This document shows, one piece after another, positions 1 through 5,232 of a stretch of DNA of 6,689 bases; positions within the stretch are counted from its first letter, which is position 1; the number at the start of each line of letters is the position of its first letter. The DNA is taken from positions 1 to 6,689 of the forward strand of contig CALFYA010000211.1 in the NCBI GenBank assembly GCA_937952925.1, written 5' to 3'. The notes below the pieces were generated by a model. It was not told where the DNA came from and ran no database searches. It was given only the letters and a program-made list of their open reading frames with translations. Made by a program: the position numbers and the translations under genes. The DNA comes from an uncultured Moraxellaceae bacterium. Lineage in GTDB: Bacteria; Pseudomonadota; Gammaproteobacteria; Pseudomonadales; Moraxellaceae.

Positions 1-9
1 GCAATTTAA

Positions 10-26
10 GTTTAAATTTTTTAAAC
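10..26. repeat. AT-rich inverted repeat downstream of the DUF482-family gene
   Basis: GTTTAAA (10-16) and TTTAAAC (20-26) are perfect 7-bp arms around a 3-base spacer, lying just after the stop codon of the minus-strand gene that ends at 29. A second small palindrome, CCGTTT-T-AAACGG (34-46), covers the last codons of that gene. The stem is too AT-rich and has no clear T-tract outside it, so a terminator role is only possible. The window edge hides what follows. Confidence 0.3.
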
Positions 27-28
27 AA

Positions 29-1156
29 TCAGCCCGTTTTAAACGGTAATGCTTCGCCAGTCGCTTGATAATAGTGCTCTACATGCACCGCCTCACGCGC
101 CACAAAATCTTCGATGGCTTGCATAAAGGCGGGCTCAGCCAACCAATGCAACGAATAGGTTTTGACTGGTGCAAAGCCGCGAATCAATTTGTGCTCGCCT
201 TGCGTACCAGGGTCAAAATAACGCAGTCCTCGGCGTAAAGCGTACTCAATGCCTTGGTAATAACACACCTCAAAATGCAAGCAATCGACCTCGGCGAGCG
301 CTCCCCAATAGCGCCCATATAAGGTCTGCTCATCTTGGAAAAATAATGCACTCGCCACCCCTTGCTCCTGCGCATCGATGGCTTGCACCAGTGCCAACGC
401 GTCTGGCATGGTGTGACCAAGCTGCTGAAAAAATCCCAGACTCAAATACGGCGTTTGCCCACGCACGCGATAGGTCATGGCGTAGCACGCATAAAACTGC
501 TGCCAATCTTGCGCGGTGATTTCACGCCCTTGCTTCCACACGCAGCCGATTCCTTGTGCAGCGACTTTTTGCCGTTCGACCTTGATGCTTTTGCGGCGTT
601 TGGCGGTGAGCCGTGCCAAAAAGCCGTCAAAATCGCCGTAGTGATGATCTTGCCACAAAAACTGACAGCCCACCCGCTCGGCAAGCGGACTGCTGCTGCG
701 CAACACATCGCGCTGCGTATCGGTCACAAACAACCCATGCCAAGACGACGCTTGGGTTTGTGCGGCCAGCTGCTGCACGCCTTGCCACAAGGTCGGCCAG
801 ACGCTCGTAAGCATCACGCCTTCAGCCAACCACACCCGCTCACCCACCACCGGCGTAAACGGCACACTCGTGACCAAACGGGGATAATAATCCAGACCAT
901 AACGCGCATAAGCCTCTGCCCATGCGTGATCAAACACATACTCGCCACGATTGTGGCGCTTGATAAAGACGGGCAGCATCGCTTGCGCTTGGCCTGCAAG
1001 CATCACGATCAAAAAGCGCACAGGCCACGTCGAGCCTGCACCAATCGCCTGATGATCTTGTAAGGCTTGCCAAAAGGCACGTTGCAAAAATGGTTGCTGA
1101 CGCTGCCATACGCTTGGAGGAACATCTTCAACACGTTCAACGACATTGAGCTGCAT
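29..1156 (-). CDS. FemAB-like / GNAT-fold protein, DUF482 (COG3146) family
   Basis: This is a 375-residue protein of the DUF482 family, often labelled 'peptidoglycan biosynthesis/recognition' or GNAT-like; its acceptor and donor are unknown to me. Family hallmarks are in order: YYPRLVTSVPFTPV at residues 90-103, the basic stretch KRRKSIKVERQK at about 186-197, GRYWG at 281-285, LHFEVCYYQGIEYA at 293-306 and PGTQGEHKLIRGF at 316-328. These follow the family consensus closely and the length is typical. No signal peptide or membrane helix is seen, so it is probably cytosolic. The frame is open upstream to a TTG at 1207, but I chose the ATG at 1154-1156 because GGAG (plus-strand CTCC, 1164-1167) sits 7 nt before it and the family sequence begins there. 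The gene is divergent from the BLUF gene and shares its 304-bp upstream region. It appears intact. The family call is firm; the biochemical role is not. Confidence 0.9.
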   Translation of the reverse strand: MQLNVVERVEDVPPSVWQRQQPFLQRAFWQALQDHQAIGAGSTWPVRFLIVMLAGQAQAMLPVFIKRHNRGEYVFDHAWAEAYARYGLDYYPRLVTSVPFTPVVGERVWLAEGVMLTSVWPTLWQGVQQLAAQTQASSWHGLFVTDTQRDVLRSSSPLAERVGCQFLWQDHHYGDFDGFLARLTAKRRKSIKVERQKVAAQGIGCVWKQGREITAQDWQQFYACYAMTYRVRGQTPYLSLGFFQQLGHTMPDALALVQAIDAQEQGVASALFFQDEQTLYGRYWGALAEVDCLHFEVCYYQGIEYALRRGLRYFDPGTQGEHKLIRGFAPVKTYSLHWLAEPAFMQAIEDFVAREAVHVEHYYQATGEALPFKTG

Positions 1157-1261
1157 CTTCAAACTCCACGACAAACAGCTCGGACAGCTTGCCGTTGATC
1201 CTTGCAAAATACAAGTTGTGCAATCCTACACATAGAGGATCGATCAAGCCGTCAGTTCATT

Positions 1262-1290
1262 TTGCACCTAGCCCATTAATCGTTTATAAT
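1262..1290 (+). promoter_or_regulatory. Sigma70-like promoter for the BLUF gene
   Basis: A perfect TATAAT (1285-1290) is preceded at exactly 17 nt by TTGCAC (1262-1267), which matches four of six positions of the -35 consensus. Transcription would start near 1297, giving a leader of roughly 150-165 nt before the BLUF start and placing the inverted repeat at 1314-1357 inside the transcript. The promoter is inferred from sequence only. Confidence 0.55.
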
Positions 1291-1313
1291 AAAAAATAAC
1301 TATATCATTGGTT

Positions 1314-1357
1314 TTTGTTAGCTATTTTTATTAAAATCATCAAAAAAGGCTAACAAA
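1314..1357. repeat. Perfect 9-bp inverted repeat in the BLUF leader
   Basis: TTTGTTAGC (1314-1322) and GCTAACAAA (1349-1357) are perfect complements separated by 26 nt. Inside the loop, a T-run (1325-1329) can pair with the A-run at 1342-1347 and lengthen the stem. It lies 24 nt downstream of the -10 box, so it could be an operator with two half-sites or an RNA hairpin in the leader. The sequence does not say which. Confidence 0.5.
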
Positions 1358-1440
1358 TTCTCATTTTTGTACAGCACAGTGATATGTTGAATACAACGTC
1401 CAACCCCCTAAAATAGAAATATGAATTCAGTTGCTATCAG

Positions 1441-1471
1441 GAGTGATTCATGAGTGATTCATGAGTGATTC
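1441..1471 (+). repeat. 11-bp tandem repeat (about 2.8 copies) across the BLUF start codon
   Basis: The unit ATGAGTGATTC occurs at 1450-1460 and 1461-1471, preceded by nine matching bases (GAGTGATTC, 1441-1449). Each full unit carries an ATG. The period of 11 is not a multiple of three, so gain or loss of one unit changes both the frame of the upstream ATG and the distance from AGGAG (1439-1443) to the real start: 17 nt now, 6 nt with one unit removed. Confidence 0.9.
1450..1464 (+). CDS. Four-codon leader ORF (MSDS) coupled to the BLUF gene
   Basis: ATG at 1450-1452 lies 6 nt after AGGAG (1439-1443), the ideal distance, but reads only M-S-D-S before TGA at 1462-1464. That TGA overlaps the BLUF ATG (1461-1463) as ATGA, the arrangement seen where ribosomes terminate and restart. 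It looks like a by-product of the 11-bp duplication: the same four codons open the BLUF protein. Translation and coupling are inferred; the peptide itself is unlikely to have a function. Confidence 0.4.
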   Translation: MSDS

Positions 1472-2057
1472 AAATCGACTAGTCCGGATGGTCTACGCAA
1501 GTAGAGCAAGTTTCAGGCCTTTTGATACCGGACATGGTATTGATGCAAATGTTGCACATATTTTAGCCACTGCGCGGCGACGCAATCGTAAAAATGGACT
1601 CGTTGGCGCTCTCTACTATGGCAATCGCTGTTTTTTCCAGTGCCTTGAAGGGCAACAAAGTGCTGTTGATGAACTTTACTCTCACTTACTCCTCGATCCC
1701 AGACACCATGACCTCAAAATCCTACAATATATGGATATTGAGGAAGTTGGCTTTTTATCTTGGGAAATGAAATTTGCAATGGTTGACCGAGAAATTCGAA
1801 ATTTTCTACGCGCTAATAATATGATCAAATTTGACCCTTATCGTTTTAACCATCACATGATTGATACGCTCGTTAAGATTCTCTACGATGCCGATGAAGA
1901 AGTGCCAGAGGAAAAAATCGCGCCGATTGTCCAGAAAGTTAGCCAACTAAAGCAGCACAGAGTCGCTCAAAAACATAAATTTTTATTCGCAAATGTCGCA
2001 CTAATTCTCCTCATCTTAACTCTCACCTTGGTTTACACACAGTACTTAGGTCAATAA
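1461..2057 (+). CDS. BLUF-domain blue-light sensor with C-terminal membrane anchor
   Basis: This 198-residue protein carries a BLUF domain (about residues 6-110), which binds FAD and senses blue light. The key residues of the family are visible: Tyr12 in VYAS, Asn42, Gln60 in FFQCLEG, and Trp101 and Met103 in SWEM. The last four keep the exact spacing of AppA Asn45, Gln63, Trp104 and Met106. A loop of about six extra residues lies between the first strand and first helix (FRPFDTGHG). After the domain come a helical, charged linker (residues 115-170), a basic patch (QHRVAQKHK) and a hydrophobic run at about 174-195 that should be one membrane helix with a very short tail outside, so the sensor would face the cytoplasm. 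There is no attached EAL, cyclase or DNA-binding output domain, so it probably acts through a partner. The start is set by similarity and by the ATGA arrangement; its ribosome site is 17 nt away. A promoter lies upstream and a terminator just after it. Confidence 0.93.
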   Translation: MSDSNRLVRMVYASRASFRPFDTGHGIDANVAHILATARRRNRKNGLVGALYYGNRCFFQCLEGQQSAVDELYSHLLLDPRHHDLKILQYMDIEEVGFLSWEMKFAMVDREIRNFLRANNMIKFDPYRFNHHMIDTLVKILYDADEEVPEEKIAPIVQKVSQLKQHRVAQKHKFLFANVALILLILTLTLVYTQYLGQ

Positions 2058-2066
2058 AACAGAGCC

Positions 2067-2102
2067 TTTTGGCACAGTATGCCGTGCCAAAAACTTCTTT
2101 TT
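2067..2102 (+). terminator. Rho-independent terminator after the BLUF gene
   Basis: Perfect 9-bp arms TTTTGGCAC (2067-2075) and GTGCCAAAA (2084-2092) enclose an 8-nt loop and are followed by CTTCTTTTT (2094-2102). It begins 10 nt after the BLUF stop, so the BLUF gene is probably a single-gene transcript and the PaaX-like gene needs its own promoter. Confidence 0.85.
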
Positions 2103-2104
2103 AA

Positions 2105-2140
2105 CGTCATGATCTGGACCCAATATATGGATCATTGACG
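2105..2140. repeat. Near-perfect palindrome between the BLUF and PaaX-like genes
   Basis: CGTCATGATC (2105-2114) faces GATCATTGACG (2130-2140), complementary over ten bases with one extra base on the right arm. The centres of the two arms are about 25 nt apart, which suits two half-sites on successive helical turns, or an RNA stem. It lies about 108 nt before the PaaX-like start, so an operator for that regulator is conceivable; nothing in the sequence proves it. Confidence 0.4.
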
Positions 2141-2166
2141 TATCGCATGCTCATAAAAAACCAAAT

Positions 2167-2224
2167 TTGACATTTACATTAAAATCCAAAAAAAGCTTGA
2201 CAAAAAAATATAAATCTTTAAAGA
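2167..2224 (+). promoter_or_regulatory. Candidate promoter region of the PaaX-like gene
   Basis: Two perfect TTGACA boxes lie 30 bp apart (2167-2172 and 2197-2202) in a very AT-rich stretch (12 of 60 bases are G or C from 2161 to 2220). Behind the second box the best -10 candidate is TAAAGA (2219-2224), spacing 16, which is a poor match; TATAAA at 2209-2214 is too close. A promoter is likely here, but its exact elements are uncertain. Confidence 0.35.
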
Positions 2225-2247
2225 AATAGTTTGATTTGGAGGAAATT

Positions 2248-3026
2248 ATGAACCTACTGACAGGAATTAGCTGTCGTGCACTCGTGTATGACATCCTACA
2301 GTCTTTTGACACACCATGCTCAGTGAAGAACTTGATTGTGATTGGTGAAGCGATTGGATTTTCTACAGGCGTGATTCGAGCCACATTACACGACTTACAA
2401 AAGGAAAATCTGATTCATTCTCCTCGCCGCTCATTTTATGACATCAACCATGATATATTTGCCGACCAATACGAATGGATTATCAAAAAACATCATTTCA
2501 TTGATGACTGGCCTGACAATTTTTTAGCCATTTCTTATTTATCCACCCCACACCACAATCAAACCCTACAGAAAAAAAGAATTGAAGCACTCACCGTATT
2601 TGGTTTTATCGAATATGAAAAAAATTTTTTTATTCGACCCAATAATTTAAAAACGACTGTGCGTCAACTACAACATCGGCTAGGCTCAATTGAGCCTGAG
2701 CGCCCTCCAAAAATTTTTCTGACACAGTTTTTTCGCCTGAATATGAGCAACTGCTGGAGCAACTTGCGCTGCATAGTATCCATCAGAAATACTGTGACGT
2801 TCCTCCGGTTTTGTGCAGATGGATCGCTCATGCGGACCACAAGCCCTGTGGTGTGGCGGCAAAAGAGGTCTTTTTGATGAGCAGGCAGATCTTAAATCTG
2901 TTTTATATCGATCCGTTGTTGCCTACACCTTTGGTCAGCGAATGGGATCAAAAACACTTTATTGAGAGCACTCAGCGCTTTTTAATGTATAAAAATAATC
3001 TGTGGAAGAAAATGGCCATTCACTAG
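2248..3026 (+). pseudogene. PaaX-family transcriptional regulator, broken by a one-base frameshift
   Basis: Two frames together make a protein of about 259 residues resembling the PaaX family, whose best-known member represses phenylacetate degradation. Residues 1-70 look like the N-terminal winged-helix domain (SVKNLIVIGEAIGF, then VIRATLHDLQKENLI). Residues about 88-131 match the middle domain (W...FLAISYL..., then FGFIEYEKNFFIRP). The C-terminal part (FYIDPLLPTPLVSEWD) is encoded one frame back, ending at the TAG at 3024-3026. The first frame runs past the break and stops at 2875-2877, giving a 209-residue product with a nonsense tail. The second frame is open only from 2700, so the lesion lies between about 2700 and 2750, most likely the A5T5 run at 2709-2718: one more A would join the frames. 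The ATG at 2248 has GGAGG (2238-2242) 5 nt upstream. No paa catabolic genes are nearby. Membership is by pattern; a sequencing error could mimic the break. Confidence 0.75.
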
Positions 3027-3072
3027 ACCACCTCCTAGACCAGCATGTGTGATGACACGAGACTGGTCTAGG
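3023..3072. repeat. Perfect 10-bp inverted repeat between convergent genes
   Basis: CCTAGACCAG (3034-3043) and CTGGTCTAGG (3063-3072) are perfect complements with a 19-nt loop that can itself pair (GTGT/ACAC, 3047-3050 and 3055-3058). A further direct copy of CTAGACCA lies at 3023-3030 and contains the stop codon of the broken regulator. It sits between that gene and icd, which converge, so it may end transcripts from either side, but neither strand has a T-tract after it. The icd stop codon is about 14 nt beyond the right arm. Confidence 0.6.
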
Positions 3073-3085
3073 TGTGGATTGCAGA

Positions 3086-4342
3086 CTATCGATCCATATG
3101 ATCAATAATCGCTTGACCAAATTCCGAACAACGCAACAACGTCGCATCTGGCATCAAACGCTCAAAATCGTAGGTCACGGTTTTGGCTTCAATCGCGTTC
3201 GCCATGCCTTTGATGATCAAGTCAGCCGCTTCTGTCCAGCCCATATCACGCAGCATCATCTCAGCCGACAAGATAATCGAACCGGGGTTGACCTTATCTT
3301 GACCGGCATACTTCGGTGCAGTGCCGTGGGTGGCTTCGTAGACTGCAATCGCGCCACCAATGTTGGCACCCGGTGCAATCCCGATCCCACCAACTTCAGC
3401 CGCGAGCGCATCAGAGATGTAGTCACCGTTTAAGTTTAGGGTCGCAATCACCGAATAATCCGCCGGACGCATCAAGATCTGCTGCAAGAATGCATCGGCA
3501 ATCACGTCTTTGATGATGATGTCTTTGCCATTTTTGGGGTTTTTGATTTTGCACCAAGGGCCGCCATCAATCAGCTCACCGCCAAAACGCTCCATCGCCA
3601 GCTCATAGCCCCATTCTTTGAAGGCACCTTCGGTGTACTTCATGATGTTGCCTTTGTGCACCAAGGTGACCGAGGGCTTGTCGTTGTCGATGGCAAACTG
3701 AATGGCTTTACGCACCAAGCGCTGTGTGCCTTCTTTGGACACCGGCTTAATCCCAATCCCGCAGTTGTCGGAGAAACGGATCTTGGTCACGCCCATTTCG
3801 TTCTTTAAGAACTCAATGACTTTTTTGGCTTCAGGTGAATCGGCTTTCCATTCAATCCCCGCATAAATATCTTCGGAGTTTTCACGGAAAATCACCATGT
3901 CGGTCAGTTCGGGGTGTTGGACAGGGCTGGGGACGCCTTTAAACCAACGAACCGGACGGACACACACATACAGATCAAGCTCTTGGCGCAATGCCACGTT
4001 GAGCGAACGAATCCCACCACCGACTGGTGTGGTCAGTGGGCCTTTGATGCTGACAATGTATTCGCGCAAGGCTTCAAAGGTTTCTTCTGGCATATAGCTG
4101 CCATAGATTCGATTGGCTTTCTCGCCGCAATATACTTCCATCCACACGATGGCGCGTTTGCCTGCATAGGCTTTTTGGACGGCGGCGTCCACCACACTCT
4201 TCATGACTGGCGTAATATCAATGCCAATCCCATCACCTTCAATGAATGGAATGATCGGGTGGTTGGGGACGTTCAGTGACAGGTCGGCATTGACGGTGAT
4301 TTTGTCGCCATCCGCCGGAACCACGATCTTCTGATAACCCAT
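3086..4342 (-). CDS. icd: NADP-dependent isocitrate dehydrogenase, E. coli type
   Basis: It oxidises and decarboxylates isocitrate to 2-oxoglutarate in the TCA cycle, producing NADPH, as a cytosolic homodimer. The protein has 418 residues (E. coli Icd has 416) and follows E. coli numbering exactly. Substrate and metal residues are present: Ser113, Asn115, Arg119, Arg129, Arg153, Tyr160, Lys230, Asp283, Asp307 and Asp311. The NADP-specifying set Lys344, Tyr345, Val351, Tyr391 and Arg395 is also present, so the cofactor should be NADP and not NAD. Ser113, in GGGIRSLNVALRQ, is the residue that the kinase/phosphatase AceK modifies in E. coli to send isocitrate to the glyoxylate bypass; whether this genome has AceK cannot be seen. 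The start ATG (4340-4342) is preceded by AAGGGAG at 10 nt. The gene is divergent from rluE, and no strong promoter could be picked out between them. It appears intact. Confidence 0.98.
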   Translation of the reverse strand: MGYQKIVVPADGDKITVNADLSLNVPNHPIIPFIEGDGIGIDITPVMKSVVDAAVQKAYAGKRAIVWMEVYCGEKANRIYGSYMPEETFEALREYIVSIKGPLTTPVGGGIRSLNVALRQELDLYVCVRPVRWFKGVPSPVQHPELTDMVIFRENSEDIYAGIEWKADSPEAKKVIEFLKNEMGVTKIRFSDNCGIGIKPVSKEGTQRLVRKAIQFAIDNDKPSVTLVHKGNIMKYTEGAFKEWGYELAMERFGGELIDGGPWCKIKNPKNGKDIIIKDVIADAFLQQILMRPADYSVIATLNLNGDYISDALAAEVGGIGIAPGANIGGAIAVYEATHGTAPKYAGQDKVNPGSIILSAEMMLRDMGWTEAADLIIKGMANAIEAKTVTYDFERLMPDATLLRCSEFGQAIIDHMDR

Positions 4343-4483
4343 TGTACAGGTGCTCCCTTATCATACATGTCAGACAGTGCTTCACTACATCGCACTGGTT
4401 GCGTGCAATATTTGCGAGCTCTCATGTTAAACAAAATGAAGCGCTGTGGTGATTTAAATAACAAATGCCTGCATTTTTACTTA

Positions 4484-4495
4484 TGATGATCATCA
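4484..4495. repeat. 12-bp perfect palindrome just before rluE
   Basis: TGATGATCATCA (4484-4495) is its own complement and lies 20 bp before the chosen rluE start, within the icd-rluE intergenic region. It could be a binding site for a dimeric regulator. If translation began at the upstream ATG (4465), it would instead be coding. A palindrome of this length can occur by chance. Confidence 0.3.
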
Positions 4496-4515
4496 GCGTG
4501 GCAAAGAGCACCAAG

Positions 4516-5232
4516 ATGGCAACCGTTGTGTTATTCAATAAACCTTTTGATGTGCTGACGCAGTTTCGTCCGGATGGTGATCGGGTGACACTGGCACAGT
4601 TTATCCACAATCCCACCCTCAGAGTTGCAGGGCGTCTAGACCGCGATTCCGAAGGACTGTTGCTGCTCACCGATGATGGCCAGCTGAACGCCCTGCTCAC
4701 CGATCCACACCATGAAAAAGAAAAAACGTATCTTGCCCAAGTCGAGGGCATCCCCACCGATGAAGCCATGCAGCGTTTATGCCAAGGTGTGATGCTCAAC
4801 GATGGGATGACCAAGCCAGCGCAAGCACGCATCATTGATGAGCCAGCGTTGTGGCCACGCACGCCACCGGTGCGCTTCCGCGCCAATATCCCAACCACAT
4901 GGATTGAGCTGAAAATCCGTGAAGGTCGCAATCGACAAGTGCGACGGATGACCGCAGCCGTGGGCTATCCCACCCTACGGCTGGTGCGCATTGCGATTGG
5001 GGACTATCAACTCGGAGATTTGGCACAAGGCCAATGGCGTGAGCTTCAGGTGTCTTCGGTATCTTTGGGCAATACCGCATCAGCGTCCGTCCGGACACGT
5101 CGCGATGATCGCTCCGGTCGTGAGCGTACCGCATCGGCAGCACGCGACACCAACGATGGACGGTCGCGCCAAAAACGCCGCAGCAATTTGCCCATCGGAT
5201 TTCGGGGCAAACGATCCACAAACACAATTTGA
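4516..5232 (+). CDS. rluE: 23S rRNA pseudouridine synthase, RluE type
   Basis: RluE converts U2457 of 23S rRNA to pseudouridine in E. coli; this 238-residue protein belongs to that RsuA/RluB/E/F branch. FNKPFDVLTQF opens the catalytic domain (residues 7-17), GRLDRDSEGLL (39-49) holds the catalytic Asp42, and EGRNRQVRRMTAAVGYPTLRL is the usual C-terminal core motif. No S4 RNA-binding domain precedes it, as expected for RluE. The core ends at about WREL (codon ending 5046); a tail of about 60 residues, rich in Arg, Asp and Ser, follows and is antisense to the neighbouring synthetase. E. coli RluE has 217 residues. The frame is open back to an ATG at 4465, but those 17 residues look unlike the family; the ATG at 4516 has only a weak AGAG 7 nt upstream. 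No terminator is visible after the gene. Confidence 0.9.
   Translation: MATVVLFNKPFDVLTQFRPDGDRVTLAQFIHNPTLRVAGRLDRDSEGLLLLTDDGQLNALLTDPHHEKEKTYLAQVEGIPTDEAMQRLCQGVMLNDGMTKPAQARIIDEPALWPRTPPVRFRANIPTTWIELKIREGRNRQVRRMTAAVGYPTLRLVRIAIGDYQLGDLAQGQWRELQVSSVSLGNTASASVRTRRDDRSGRERTASAARDTNDGRSRQKRRSNLPIGFRGKRSTNTI

Larger units (their letters stand above)
1157..1449. other. Intergenic region between divergent DUF482-family and BLUF genes
   Basis: This AT-rich stretch separates two divergent genes. It holds the ribosome site of the minus-strand gene (1164-1167), a sigma70-like promoter pointing towards the BLUF gene (1262-1290), a 9-bp inverted repeat with a long spacer (1314-1357) and the BLUF ribosome site AGGAG (1439-1443). 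I see no convincing promoter for the minus-strand gene and no tRNA or small RNA gene. Confidence 0.6.

Noticed and set aside
362..1063. Long plus-strand open frame of 233 codons opposite the DUF482-family gene
   Set aside because: The protein is composition-driven (rich in His, Arg and Leu), matches no family I know and lies wholly antisense to a gene with clear family motifs.
1157..1207. Upstream TTG start adding 17 residues to the DUF482-family protein
   Set aside because: The ATG at 1156 has GGAG 7 nt upstream and fits the family start; the extra residues (MQGSTASCPS...) look non-coding.
2705..2735. Programmed -1 frameshifting in the PaaX-like gene
   Set aside because: The A5T5 and T6 runs do not form an in-frame X XXY YYZ slippery heptamer, I saw no strong downstream stem, and programmed shifting is not known for this family.
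3914..4279. Plus-strand open frames opposite icd (also 3074-3433 and 3897-4097)
   Set aside because: They are shadows of the highly conserved icd coding sequence and have no ribosome site or recognisable motif.
4343..4515. Promoters for icd and rluE in their shared intergenic region
   Set aside because: Several partial boxes exist (for example a minus-strand TTGCAC and a TATGAT), but none pairs at 16-18 nt with a good partner and a sensible distance to the ribosome site.
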